Shown in pieces: positions 55,793 through 64,000 of a DNA stretch of 64,000 bases. The notes beneath the pieces were generated by a model. It saw nothing but the letters and a program-made list of their open reading frames with translations. It ran no database searches and was not told the origin of the DNA. Position 1 is the stretch's first letter. Each line of letters begins with the position of its first letter. This stretch comes from Gillisella vitis. Its GTDB lineage: Bacteria > Pseudomonadota > Alphaproteobacteria > Rhizobiales > Rhizobiaceae. Where the stretch lies: positions 186,001 through 250,000 of the forward strand of contig NZ_CP056048.1 of the NCBI RefSeq assembly GCF_021559775.1. The letters are read 5' to 3'. The position numbers were made by a program, and so were the translations under genes.

Positions 55793-55812
55793 GGCCGGGT
55801 TTTCACCCGGCC
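55793..55812 (-). terminator. Hairpin 3' of the PhnA-domain gene
   Basis: GGCCGGGT-TTTC-ACCCGGCC is an 8-bp perfect stem 9 bp beyond the stop of the minus-strand PhnA-domain gene. No T-run follows on that strand. Confidence 0.5.
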
Positions 55813-55821
55813 CGCCGATCA

Positions 55822-56124
55822 TCAACGCTTCTTGACGAATTCCGTCCGCAGCACCAGTCCCTTGATCGCGTCGTGACGGCAATCGATCTCTTCCGGGTTA
55901 TCCGTGAGGCGGATCGACTTGATGACCGTGCCCTGTTTCAGCGTCTGGCCAGCGCCCTTGACCTTCAGATCCTTGATGAGGGTGACGGAATCGCCATCCT
56001 GCAAGATGTTGCCGGACGCATCACGGACCTCCGATGCCTGAGCGGCAGCGGCTGCCACTTCGGAGGCGGGGCGCCATTCGCCGGTCGCTTCATCATAAAT
56101 ATAATCGTCGTTATCGCCAGCCAC
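55822..56124 (-). CDS. PhnA/YjdM-domain protein
   Basis: 100 residues from a GTG at 56124 preceded by AGGAG. The C-terminal 65 residues match the PhnA/YjdM domain: VRDASGNILQDGDSVTLIKD, LKVKGAGQTLKQGT, EEIDCRHDAIKGLVLR and TEFVKKR. The N-terminal zinc ribbon of YjdM is missing; instead there is a short DNDDYIYDEATGEWRPASE segment. The role is unclear despite the historic phosphonate name. The frame is open up to 56217, but that extension is unlike the family. Confidence 0.82.
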   Translation of the reverse strand: MAGDNDDYIYDEATGEWRPASEVAAAAAQASEVRDASGNILQDGDSVTLIKDLKVKGAGQTLKQGTVIKSIRLTDNPEEIDCRHDAIKGLVLRTEFVKKR

Positions 56125-56459
56125 GGACCCTGCTCCTGAAGTGAATGTTATCTGATCTTCGTCGCTTACAGGAGCAAGGCCCGGTGTTGCAACGAGAACA
56201 TCCGTTAATTCGAACATGAGGAACGGTTTCGTCCGCTATAGCGATGACTTTTCCATGCGAGTTTGTTGTCTCTTGTCAAAAAGGCGCGGACGAAGGATAA
56301 GCGGGACAGGCAGACATGCCTCCGGCGAACCCTGTGACGGGAGGGCAGTGTACCCGGAAATCCAACCATAGAAGGCGTTCGGGCTCGTGTCGATCTGGCG
56401 AAACCTCATGCGATCCGTTGACTGTCGATCCGACCAACCTTTCAAGGAGCTAAAATACG

Positions 56460-58889
56460 ATGGTTCAACAAAAAGGCGCCCTCTCGGCGGTTGCCAAACT
56501 CTGGCTGATCCTGCTGGGTACGGTGCTCGTTCTCGCCGGTTTATGTCTTGCCATCGGTGGCTACCGACTGATCACACTCGGCGGTAGCTGGTATTTCATC
56601 ATCACCGGTATTGCCGTGGTCCTGTCCGGCCTGCTGGTTTTGATGCGGCGCCCTCTCGGCGCAGTTTTGTTCGTCATCGTCACGCTGTTGACCGCCGTCT
56701 GGGCGATCTGGGATGCCGGTCTCGATTTCTGGCCGCTGATCTCGCGCCTGCTGGCCTTCGGCATCGGCTCCACCGTGGTGCTGCTGTCGCTGCCGCTTCT
56801 GCGCAAGGCGCGCGGCCTGGCACCCGGCTACGCCGGTTCACTCACGCTTGCGGCAGTTCTGGCCTTGGCGTCCGCAGGCGGTGTGGCCGGCATGTTCATG
56901 CCCCATCCTTCTGTGCCGTTTACCGGCACTCCGATTGCCCGTGTGCCGGTCGATCCGGCAAGCGAACAGAAGAACTGGGAACATTACGGCAATACATCAG
57001 GCGGTAGCCGCTTTGCCGCGCTGGACCAGATCAATGTCGATAATGTCAAAGCTCTGACGGTCGCCTGGACCTATCATACCGGCGATACCCCGATCAGCCC
57101 CGGCAACAACGGCGCGGAAGATCAGGAAACTCCGTTGCAGGTCGGCGAAAAGCTGTTTCTCTGCACCCCCCATAACAACGTCATCGCCGTCGATATCGAT
57201 AGCGGCAAGCAGTTGTGGAAGGCCGAGATCAACGCCAAGTCGTCGGTGTGGATGCGGTGCCGCGGTCTTGCCTATTTCGACGCGACCCGTCCGCTGGATC
57301 AGCCAACGGTTCCCGGCTCGACGCCGGTCTCTGCGGTGACTGTTGCACCGGGTGCGCTTTGCGAACGCCGCATCCTGATGAACACGATCCAGGCTCAGTT
57401 GATCGCACTCGATGCGGATACCGGCGCGTTTTGCCCTGATTTCGGCACCAATGGCCGCGTCGATCTGAAGATTGGCATGGGCGATGCGCCCGATCCGCAA
57501 TACGTGCTGACATCGGCACCCACGCTTGCCGGAACCACTGTCGTGGTCGGTGGCCGTATTGCTGACAACGTCCAGGTCGATATGCCAGGCGGTGTCATGC
57601 GCGGTTTCGATGCCGTCACCGGTGAATTGCGCTGGGCGTTTGATCCCGGCAATCCTGAGATCACCAAGCTGCCGCCTGCGGGCCAGACCTATACGCGCTC
57701 GACTCCGAATGTCTGGGCGGCGATGTCCTATGATCCGGCCTCCAATACGGTGTTCATGCCGGTTGGTAGCCCTTCGGTGGATCTTTACGGCACGACCCGG
57801 ACACCGCTCGATCACAAATATGGTGCCTCCATGCTGGCACTCGATGCCACCACGGGCCGTGAAAAATGGGTCTACCAGACCGTTCACAACGACCTCTGGG
57901 ATTTCGACGTGCCGATGCAGCCGTCCTTTATCGACTTTCCGAAGGCGGATGGCACCAAGGTTCCAGCCCTGGTTTTCGGCACCAAGGCCGGTCAGCTTTA
58001 CGTTCTCGACCGGCAAACCGGCCAGCCGCTGACGGAGGTCAAGGAGATCCCGGTCAAGCCGGCCAATATTCCCAACGAGCCTTACTCTCTCACCCAGCCG
58101 CTATCGGTTGGCATGCCGCAGATCGGTACCGGCCCCTTCACCGAGTCCGACATGTGGGGTGCAACACCCTTTGACCAGCTGATGTGCCGTATTGCCTTCA
58201 AATCCATGCGCTATGAAGGCCTCTATACGGCTCCCGGCACAGATACCTCGCTGGCATTCCCCGGCTCGCTCGGTGGGATGAACTGGGGTGGTCTTTCCAC
58301 TGATCCGGTTCATAACCTGATTTTCGTCAATGACATGCGCGTCGGTCTTTGGGTGAAGATGCAGGAAGCGGCACCCACGACCAAGACGTCGAATGGCGGC
58401 GAAAGCGTCAATACCGGCATGGGCCTCGTGCCGATGAAGGGAACGCCCTATGCGGTTCTCAAGGATCGCTTCCTGTCTGCCGCAGGCATTCCCTGCCAGA
58501 AGCCGCCGTTCGGTACGCTGACAGCGGTGGATATGAAAACCCAGAAGATCGTCTGGCAGGTGCCGGTTGGTACCGTCATGGATCAGGGACCGCTTGGCAT
58601 CAAGATGGGCTTGCCCATTCCGATCGGCATGCCGACCCTCGGTGGCACGCTTGCCACGCAGGGTGGTCTCGTTTTCATTGCTGGCACTCAGGACTATTAT
58701 CTGCGTGCCTATAGTGCTGCGACTGGTGAAGAAGTCTGGAAAGCCCGGTTGCCGGTCGGCAGCCAGGGTGGTCCGATGACCTTCAAATCGCCCAAGACCG
58801 GCAAGCAATATGTGGTGATCTCGGCAGGCGGCGCGCGCCAGTCGACCGATCGTGGCGACTACGTCATCGCTTACACCTTGCCGAACTGA
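56460..58889 (+). CDS. gcd: Membrane-bound PQQ-dependent glucose dehydrogenase (quinoprotein)
   Basis: 809 residues, full length for the glucose/quinate/shikimate dehydrogenase family. The first 150 residues hold about five membrane helices (LWLILLGTVLVLAGLCLAIG onward). The periplasmic eight-blade propeller begins near VDPASEQKNWEHYGNTSGG and has tryptophan-docking style repeats, TVHNDLWDFDVPMQPSFID and LGGTLATQGGLVFIAGTQDY. It oxidises aldoses in the periplasm and passes electrons to ubiquinone. No PQQ synthesis genes are in the window, so PQQ must come from elsewhere. A strong terminator follows. Confidence 0.94.
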   Translation: MVQQKGALSAVAKLWLILLGTVLVLAGLCLAIGGYRLITLGGSWYFIITGIAVVLSGLLVLMRRPLGAVLFVIVTLLTAVWAIWDAGLDFWPLISRLLAFGIGSTVVLLSLPLLRKARGLAPGYAGSLTLAAVLALASAGGVAGMFMPHPSVPFTGTPIARVPVDPASEQKNWEHYGNTSGGSRFAALDQINVDNVKALTVAWTYHTGDTPISPGNNGAEDQETPLQVGEKLFLCTPHNNVIAVDIDSGKQLWKAEINAKSSVWMRCRGLAYFDATRPLDQPTVPGSTPVSAVTVAPGALCERRILMNTIQAQLIALDADTGAFCPDFGTNGRVDLKIGMGDAPDPQYVLTSAPTLAGTTVVVGGRIADNVQVDMPGGVMRGFDAVTGELRWAFDPGNPEITKLPPAGQTYTRSTPNVWAAMSYDPASNTVFMPVGSPSVDLYGTTRTPLDHKYGASMLALDATTGREKWVYQTVHNDLWDFDVPMQPSFIDFPKADGTKVPALVFGTKAGQLYVLDRQTGQPLTEVKEIPVKPANIPNEPYSLTQPLSVGMPQIGTGPFTESDMWGATPFDQLMCRIAFKSMRYEGLYTAPGTDTSLAFPGSLGGMNWGGLSTDPVHNLIFVNDMRVGLWVKMQEAAPTTKTSNGGESVNTGMGLVPMKGTPYAVLKDRFLSAAGIPCQKPPFGTLTAVDMKTQKIVWQVPVGTVMDQGPLGIKMGLPIPIGMPTLGGTLATQGGLVFIAGTQDYYLRAYSAATGEEVWKARLPVGSQGGPMTFKSPKTGKQYVVISAGGARQSTDRGDYVIAYTLPN

Positions 58890-58910
58890 AAATAATCCAA
58901 TGACAGCAAT

Positions 58911-58938
58911 CCGCCCGGAGGCAGCTCCGGGCGGTTTT
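58911..58938 (+). terminator. Intrinsic terminator after gcd
   Basis: CCGCCCGGAG-GCAG-CTCCGGGCGG followed by TTTTT: a 10-bp GC-rich stem with a T-run, 21 bp after the gcd stop. Confidence 0.95.
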
Positions 58939-58998
58939 TATTCTCCCATCGCCTTGGGCCTCGATGCCTTCTGGGCTCTCTCCAAATTTGGAAAGAGA

Positions 58999-60141
58999 TC
59001 AGAGACCCGGATTGCCCGGCACGCTATGAAGGATCATCGCTGCGGCACCAAACGCGACGGCATCGACCGCTGAGATTTGCGGGATGAGGATATCAGGTTG
59101 AATGACCCGTGCTCCATCGAACGGATTCGATGTTGAGAAATCAAGCCATGGTGCTAGTTTTTCCCTTACCAGTCTGGGCAGTGTTCCACCGATATATAGT
59201 GCCGATGGCGCAAGAACGGCTGTCACCATAAAGGCGAGCGTGGCTAATTCCGGCCCGGCTCTCCTCAGCCACGCATCAAGAACTGTCGGGTTTGCTTGCA
59301 GATATGCTGTCCATTGGTCGCAAGACCGGCCTTTCGGGATGTTTCCCTGATGCTCTTTGCACCAGGCTGCCAAGTCGTCAAAAGAGGGGCGCGATAATCC
59401 GCGCGCACGAAGCGCGCCCACTTCGCCAGCATTTCCAAGATTGCCGCGATAAAGTTCCTTGCCAATGATGATGCCGCTGCCAATGCCCTCGGACAGGTAA
59501 AGATAGGCAAAATTATCGTGTCCGCTGGCATTGCCCAAGGCAAGCTCGCCCATGGCCGCAGCATTGGCATCGTTTTCAATCATCACCGGACAGTCAAGTG
59601 TCTCGCGCAGGGTCGAGGCCAGATCCGAGCCTGCCCAGGAAACGACTTCCTCCGCGAGATCGAGGAAGGCAGTGCCGTGACGGAAACGGGTTGGCATGGC
59701 CACAGCGGCGCCGATCAGCAGGCCTTCATCAATGCCGTTTGATGTCAGCAAGTCGGTTTTGAGCGATTTGATCGCCGTCTGAATGTCGGAAAATCTGTCG
59801 TAAGGCCCTTCAAGCTGCTGTTCGCCAATCCGGTTGCCGCAAAAATCGAGCAGCGTCACTGTCAGCGAATAGCTGTTGGCATGCACCCCAAGCGCATATC
59901 CGATGTTTCCGGCGAGCATGAGGTCGATGTGAGGCGCGCCACGCTGGCTTTGCCGTCTGGCTCCCTGGATAACGATGCCGCGCGCGATCAAGTCACGGGT
60001 CATCATGCTGACGGCAGCCTGGGTCACGCCGCACAATTCCGCGAGTTCTGCACGCGACGCAATGCCGTTTCGCCGCAAGTGTTTCAGCACCGCCGCTTGC
60101 GTGGTGCCGATGCCGTGCAAAGGCCGTTCTCTTGTCAGCAC
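58999..60141 (-). CDS. ROK-family transcriptional regulator
   Basis: 380 residues. N-terminal winged helix (RNGIASRAELAELCGVTQAA, VSMMTRDLIARG), then the ROK kinase-like domain with VMIENDANAAAMGELALG and IGSGIIIGKELYRG. The CxCGxxGC zinc motif of ROK sugar kinases is absent, as in many ROK repressors. It is divergent from a sugar ABC importer and likely represses it, releasing DNA when the sugar binds. Confidence 0.92.
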   Translation of the reverse strand: MLTRERPLHGIGTTQAAVLKHLRRNGIASRAELAELCGVTQAAVSMMTRDLIARGIVIQGARRQSQRGAPHIDLMLAGNIGYALGVHANSYSLTVTLLDFCGNRIGEQQLEGPYDRFSDIQTAIKSLKTDLLTSNGIDEGLLIGAAVAMPTRFRHGTAFLDLAEEVVSWAGSDLASTLRETLDCPVMIENDANAAAMGELALGNASGHDNFAYLYLSEGIGSGIIIGKELYRGNLGNAGEVGALRARGLSRPSFDDLAAWCKEHQGNIPKGRSCDQWTAYLQANPTVLDAWLRRAGPELATLAFMVTAVLAPSALYIGGTLPRLVREKLAPWLDFSTSNPFDGARVIQPDILIPQISAVDAVAFGAAAMILHSVPGNPGL

Positions 60142-60186
60142 CGGATTCGGTCCCTCTCCATCACTGATCCGGCGATGTCATAAATC

Positions 60187-60209
60187 AGTTACTTAAGCAA
60201 GTTAATTAA
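60187..60209. promoter_or_regulatory. Direct repeats in the ROK/ABC promoter gap, candidate operator
   Basis: AGTTACTTAA (60187-60196) and AGTTAATTAA (60200-60209) differ at one base and start 13 bp apart, inside a 96-bp AT-rich gap between divergent genes. Plausible ROK binding site overlapping a promoter. Confidence 0.5.
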
Positions 60210-60237
60210 ATAATCCTCACCAACTGGATCAATAGCC

Positions 60238-61611
60238 ATGACCAAATGCCTCGCCCTTCTCGCCACCGTGGCGATTTCTGCGTTTGCCACCGGATGGGCG
60301 CATGCAGAAGACATCAAGATCAAGCTTTCGACGCTGGCCGATAAGACCGCTCCGGCGCGCATCACCAATATCGAAGCCGCCGCAGACATCATGAACAAGC
60401 AGTTCAAGGCGGCGGGTGTCGATAAACATATTGTCATCGAAGCCAATAACAGCACCGTCAAAGGCTGGGACGACCTCGCCCTCGATACGCTGAAGGCATT
60501 TGCAGTCGGTCAGGGGCCGGACATCTATGTCGTGCCGCATGAATGGATCAGCAAATTCGCCGAGGATGGCGATGCACTGCCGATGGACGAGCGGATCGCC
60601 GCTGCCCCATGGGTCTATGGCGACATCCTGCCGGTGCTGTGGAAGGCCGCCAAGGGTAATGATGGCAAGATTTACGGCATACCGCAGGATGCCGAGATCC
60701 GTATGTTCTTCTATAACAAGGACATGCTGCGCAAGATCGGCAAGGATGAGGCCTTTATCGAAGGCTTGCCCGCCAAGGTCGAAGCAGGCGAATTCACGCT
60801 CGATGATCTGACGGCGCTGTCCAAGGAAGTGGTCGATGCCAAGGCTGCTCAATACGGCATGTTGCATCGCCCCAATGTCGGCATCGATTATCTGATGGTC
60901 TTCCAGTCCTATGGCGTCAAATTCCTGGATGAGAAAACCGGCAAGCTGGTGTTTCCGAAAGCGGAAATGACAAAGGCTCTCGGCTGGTACGAGCGCAATG
61001 CCAAGCAAGGTGTTACCCCTGTCGATAACACAGCAATGAGCTGGGATGCGATCCAGGGCGCCTTCAAGCAGGAAAAGGCATTCATCTTCCATCAAGGCGT
61101 CTGGGCGGTTGCCTGGCAGCTTGGCGAGATGAACGGTGCCACCTGGCCGACGGATCGCGACGGCTATTTCCACAAAATCGGCTGGATTCCGGCTCCGGCT
61201 GCAGAAAAGGGCGGCAAGCCCGCCAATCTTTCCCATCCGCTGCTTTATACCGTCAATGCCAAGAGCAAGAATGCTGACATTGCCGCTGATCTCGTAGCAC
61301 TTGCGACATTGCCGTATTTCAACAACCAGCACGCGGTCACATCCTACCATACCGCAATCAGCAACGCCCAGACGGCAATGCCGAAATACAAGGACAATTG
61401 GGTTCTGTCGGCGGCATCGCCGATGATGGCTCATGCCGGGTTCGTGCCGAACCACACCCAGTTCGGCAGCTACAACAAGATTCTGTTCAGCGGCTTGCAG
61501 GCCGTGGAAACCGGAAAAATGAAGGCGGCCGATGCCGTTGAGTTCATTGCCGACGAACTTGAAACGCAATTCGGCTCGGACGTTGAAATCCGCGATACCG
61601 CCAGCAACTAA
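60238..61611 (+). CDS. ABC transporter substrate-binding protein, sugar type
   Basis: 457-residue extracellular solute-binding protein (SBP_bac_1, MalE-like) with signal peptide ending WAHA-ED. Features: GQGPDIYVVPHEWISKFAED, KIYGIPQDAEIRMFFYNKDM, and AFIFHQGVWAVAWQLGEMNG. Large size and pairing with MalF/MalG-type permeases and an MsmK/UgpC-type ATPase suggest an oligosaccharide or polyol ligand. Divergent from the ROK regulator. Confidence 0.92.
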   Translation: MTKCLALLATVAISAFATGWAHAEDIKIKLSTLADKTAPARITNIEAAADIMNKQFKAAGVDKHIVIEANNSTVKGWDDLALDTLKAFAVGQGPDIYVVPHEWISKFAEDGDALPMDERIAAAPWVYGDILPVLWKAAKGNDGKIYGIPQDAEIRMFFYNKDMLRKIGKDEAFIEGLPAKVEAGEFTLDDLTALSKEVVDAKAAQYGMLHRPNVGIDYLMVFQSYGVKFLDEKTGKLVFPKAEMTKALGWYERNAKQGVTPVDNTAMSWDAIQGAFKQEKAFIFHQGVWAVAWQLGEMNGATWPTDRDGYFHKIGWIPAPAAEKGGKPANLSHPLLYTVNAKSKNADIAADLVALATLPYFNNQHAVTSYHTAISNAQTAMPKYKDNWVLSAASPMMAHAGFVPNHTQFGSYNKILFSGLQAVETGKMKAADAVEFIADELETQFGSDVEIRDTASN

Positions 61612-61680
61612 GCTTGGCCCTGCTGCGTGCCGCCCGTTTCTTGGTCGGGCGGCACCCTTCATTCTCATTGGTAGTCCATA

Positions 61681-62592
61681 ATGTCCCAATTCCAGCTTCG
61701 AGCGCATCGACCGGCCCGGCCAATTCTTTACCTCGCGCCGGCAATCGCGCTGCTTGCCGTGTTTTTTCTGGCGCCGATCCTGGTCAATGCGGTGATCGCC
61801 TTTACGGATATGGGGTCGAACCTGCGAGTCGGCCATTTCACATTGCAGAACTTCGAGCGGATCGTCCAGCGTGATGCGCGGATCCCTATGGTGCTGCTGA
61901 CAACGCTGATCTACGTCACGGCGACACTCTTCATCTTCAATGTCGGCCTTGGCGCGCTCTTGGCGATGACCTCGACCGCGATCCCCGATCGGCTGGGTAA
62001 TTTCTTCCGCGGGCTGTGGCTTTTGCCGCGCATGAGCCCGGCTGTGCTCTACGGGATCTTGTGGATTTGGATCGCCGATCCGACGCCCTTGGGGCTGCTC
62101 AACCAGGTGACGGGCGCATTCGGCCTGCCGCCGGTCAACCTGCGCAATGATTTTCCGCTGCTGCTGGTCATACTGGCGAACGGCGTTGTTGGGGCTTCTT
62201 TTGCGATGGTCATCCTGACCTCCTCGATCCGCTCGATCCCTTCACATCTCGCCCATGCGGCAAGGGTCGATGGTGCCAGCGAGTGGGGCGTTTTGCGTCA
62301 TGTCGTGGTGCCAGCGCTCTCGCAACCGATCCGCTTCATCACCATCTACCAGGCACTTTCCCTGATGACGACCTATGAATATATCCTGCTGATCACCGGC
62401 GGCGGCCCGCTCTACGATTCCACCCCCTACGCGCTCTACATTTATCGGCGCGCGTTCGAAAGCGGCGCCTATGCCTATGGTGCGGCGCTGGCACTCGGCC
62501 TGATGGTCATCGGCATTGCCGTGACCTTGGTGCAATGGCGTGTCTCCAACATGCGCTCCACCTTTGCCGCTCCAAAGATTGAGGTGTTGTGA
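61681..62592 (+). CDS. ABC sugar transporter permease, MalF-type
   Basis: 303 residues with six hydrophobic segments, the first LAPAIALLAVFFLAPILVNA. The cytoplasmic EAA loop reads HAARVDGASEWGVLRHVVVP. It lacks the long insert of MalF. It overlaps the next permease by a base (TGATG), so the two are translationally coupled. Confidence 0.93.
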   Translation: MSQFQLRAHRPARPILYLAPAIALLAVFFLAPILVNAVIAFTDMGSNLRVGHFTLQNFERIVQRDARIPMVLLTTLIYVTATLFIFNVGLGALLAMTSTAIPDRLGNFFRGLWLLPRMSPAVLYGILWIWIADPTPLGLLNQVTGAFGLPPVNLRNDFPLLLVILANGVVGASFAMVILTSSIRSIPSHLAHAARVDGASEWGVLRHVVVPALSQPIRFITIYQALSLMTTYEYILLITGGGPLYDSTPYALYIYRRAFESGAYAYGAALALGLMVIGIAVTLVQWRVSNMRSTFAAPKIEVL

Positions 62593-63656
62593 TGTCGATG
62601 CTCCAGGCCGATACCGTTCCGTTAACCGATTGGACCCGCCTCGAACGCCGGGGCATTGTCAATCGTGCTGGCTTCCTGTCCGCGCTTATCCTCTTCCTGA
62701 CGATTGTCTCTATTCCCATTCTCCTGCCTTATCTCTGGCTGTTGGTGAAATCGCTCACCTCGTCCGATGGCGCTGTTAGCCGGCTGGTTCTTTGGCACAG
62801 TACGGCCATCGCCGGGGTCGGTTATCTCGGTGCAATCGGATTGGCGTTGTTGGCAGATCGGCTGCGTAGGCCCGCCGTCAGCTGGGCTGTGCTTGCCATG
62901 GTGATCGTCATTCTGTCGGCTATTTTCCTCGTCCCGCATCTGAGTTTCGACAATTACCGCTTTCTGTGGAACCCTGACATTGCCAAAATCGGCACCAATC
63001 GCATGGACCTGATGCCATCGATCTGGTCGGCGCTTGGCACGTCGCTGGTGTTTGCGATTTCCCAGACGGCAATTGTTACACTCGTTGCCACCCCAGCCGC
63101 CTATGCGCTGTCGCGGTTTGCTTTCGCGGGCCGTGAAAACATTCTGCGCGGTCTGCTTCTGCTGCACGCCTTTCCGGCACTGGCGCTCACGGTCGCGATC
63201 TTCATCCAGCTTTACTATATGGGCCTGCTCAACAATTTGGTGGGCGTCGTGCTGGTGTTGAGTGCGCTGGAACTGCCGTTTGCGATCTTCGTCCTCAAAG
63301 GGTTTTTCGACGGCGTGCCATGGGACATCGAGATGAGCGCCGTGACGGATGGGGCAACGCGCTTCCAGGCCTTTCGCATGGTGATCCTGCCACAGATCCG
63401 CAGTGGTCTGATTGCGGTTGCCACATTTACCTTTCTGCGTGGCTGGGAGGAATATGTCTTCGTCCAGACGCTGTTGATCGAAAAGAACCAGATGACGATG
63501 AGCCTCTACCTGTTCTTCGTCGCGCAGGACCATATGGGGGCGGATTACGGCATGATTGCTGCCGTCGGCATCATCTATCTTCTGCCTGTCCTGGTCCTCT
63601 ACATTTTCACGCAGAAGTACATCACGCAAATGAGCTTCGGCGGGATCAAAGGATAA
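62592..63656 (+). CDS. ABC sugar transporter permease, MalG-type
   Basis: 354 residues. First helix region FLSALILFLTIVSIPILLPY; the EAA loop is EMSAVTDGATRFQAFRMVILP. Longer than typical MalG (about 280) because of an insert near residues 55-135 that has two extra hydrophobic segments (GVGYLGAIGLALLADRL and VLAMVIVILSAIFLVP). ATG 62592 has GAGG 7 nt upstream; a GTG at 62589 is also in frame. Followed after 5 bp by the ATPase gene. Confidence 0.9.
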   Translation: MSMLQADTVPLTDWTRLERRGIVNRAGFLSALILFLTIVSIPILLPYLWLLVKSLTSSDGAVSRLVLWHSTAIAGVGYLGAIGLALLADRLRRPAVSWAVLAMVIVILSAIFLVPHLSFDNYRFLWNPDIAKIGTNRMDLMPSIWSALGTSLVFAISQTAIVTLVATPAAYALSRFAFAGRENILRGLLLLHAFPALALTVAIFIQLYYMGLLNNLVGVVLVLSALELPFAIFVLKGFFDGVPWDIEMSAVTDGATRFQAFRMVILPQIRSGLIAVATFTFLRGWEEYVFVQTLLIEKNQMTMSLYLFFVAQDHMGADYGMIAAVGIIYLLPVLVLYIFTQKYITQMSFGGIKG

Positions 63657-63661
63657 CCGAC

Positions 63662-64000
63662 ATGGCCAAGATCACTCTCGACAACATCACCAAAAGCTGG
63701 GGCGAGACCCAGGTCCTGAAGCCGATGAGCCTGACGATCGAGGATGGCGAACTCGTCGCCATTCTCGGGCCGTCTGGCTGCGGAAAATCGACCACGCTGT
63801 TTCTGCTCGCCGGTCTCTATGCGCCGACGTCTGGACAGATCGGTTTCGACGGACACAATGTCAACCGCGTCGACGCGCGCGACCGCAATGTCGGCATCGT
63901 CTTTCAGTCCTACGCGCTCTATCCGAACCTGACGGTGCGCGACAATATCGCCTTTCCGCTTCGCTTCAAAACCATGCGCAAGGACGAGATTGCCAGACGT
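63662..64000 (+). CDS. ABC sugar transporter ATPase, N-terminal part, cut by window edge
   Basis: The frame from ATG 63662 stays open for all 113 codons to the window end. It reads MAKITLDNITKSWGETQVLK, Walker A GPSGCGKST near residue 37, and the Q-loop IVFQSYALYPNLTVRDNIAF, which is typical of MalK/UgpC/MsmK ATPases. It energises the importer of the two permeases and the binding protein upstream. The signature motif, Walker B and regulatory domain lie beyond the window. Confidence 0.95.
   Translation, partial: MAKITLDNITKSWGETQVLKPMSLTIEDGELVAILGPSGCGKSTTLFLLAGLYAPTSGQIGFDGHNVNRVDARDRNVGIVFQSYALYPNLTVRDNIAFPLRFKTMRKDEIARR

Noticed and set aside
55608..55835. Plus-strand ORF of 75 codons with a GGAGG ribosome site between the sigma factor and PhnA-domain genes
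   Set aside because: The ribosome site is good, but the frame runs through the terminator hairpin of the opposite gene, overlaps that gene's end, and its product has no recognisable feature. It might still be real; conservation would decide.
60229..61836. 535-codon minus-strand open frame opposite the sugar-binding protein
   Set aside because: It is fully antisense to a convincing MalE-like gene, and its product reads like translated antisense with no domain.
62622..63629. 335-codon minus-strand open frame opposite the MalG-type permease
   Set aside because: Antisense to a gene with clear permease helices and EAA loop; highly polar, His/Asp/Gln-rich product typical of antisense translation.

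Overview
The window looks like chromosome (or a large stable replicon) of a Rhizobiaceae-type alphaproteobacterium, with Agrobacterium/Allorhizobium/Rhizobium as the best guess. Reasons: moderately high GC with short intergenic gaps, many solute transporters with their own regulators, an intergenic element with AGAGCATTTCC/GGAAATGCTCT ends that I recall from rhizobial genomes, an orphan PQQ glucose dehydrogenase, and DUF1800/DUF1501 genes beside an ECF sigma factor. No rRNA, tRNA, CRISPR array or phage was seen.

Layout. 1-3540: a gene running off the left edge, katG and a small membrane protein. 3594-7942: a sugar-acid type module (YhcH-like protein, DHDPS/NAL-family lyase, MFS carrier) opposite a LacI regulator, with a perfect 16-bp palindromic operator between them. 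8569-17744: eight co-directional genes (two LLM flavin monooxygenases, M20 deacylase, GNAT acetyltransferase, fused amino-acid ABC permease-ATPase, two binding proteins, a third LLM enzyme). This gene set parallels the Bacillus subtilis ytmI (Sna/Tcy/Cmo/Snd) operon, so S-modified cysteine uptake and salvage is the best functional hypothesis. 17818-25231: an OmpR/EnvZ-type two-component system divergent from an RND efflux operon ending in a lipoprotein.

25310-36146: a second flavin-chemistry region: AraC regulator, DszA-like monooxygenase and flavin reductase on one strand; MFS carrier, DszC/acyl-CoA-dehydrogenase-like flavoprotein, SnoaL-like protein, a 42-codon leader ORF and a TetR regulator on the other; then a lactone-oxidase-like FAD enzyme overlapping a PLP aldolase/racemase-fold enzyme. 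36206-42000: FadL-type porin, aldehyde dehydrogenase and MFS carrier opposite another AraC regulator. 42131-46528: a tight operon of FGGY kinase, class II aldolase, class III aminotransferase and a second aldolase-fold protein that has lost its metal ligands. 46529-48243 is an insertion-sequence graveyard of IS6-type remnants around an AT-rich small membrane ORF. 48439-51093: NAD-dependent epimerase/reductase, SDR and HAD phosphatase, possibly once continuous with the kinase-aldolase operon.

51204-55524: DUF1501, DUF1800, periplasmic-sensor-like protein, anti-sigma-like protein and ECF sigma factor on the minus strand. 55822-58889: PhnA-domain protein and membrane glucose dehydrogenase with a classic terminator. 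58999-64000: ROK repressor divergent from a sugar ABC importer whose ATPase gene is cut by the window edge.

All functions come from reading motifs and gene order; no database search was run. The least explained parts are the kinase/aldolase/aminotransferase operon with its pseudo-aldolase, and the leader-ORF and operator architecture in the second flavin region.
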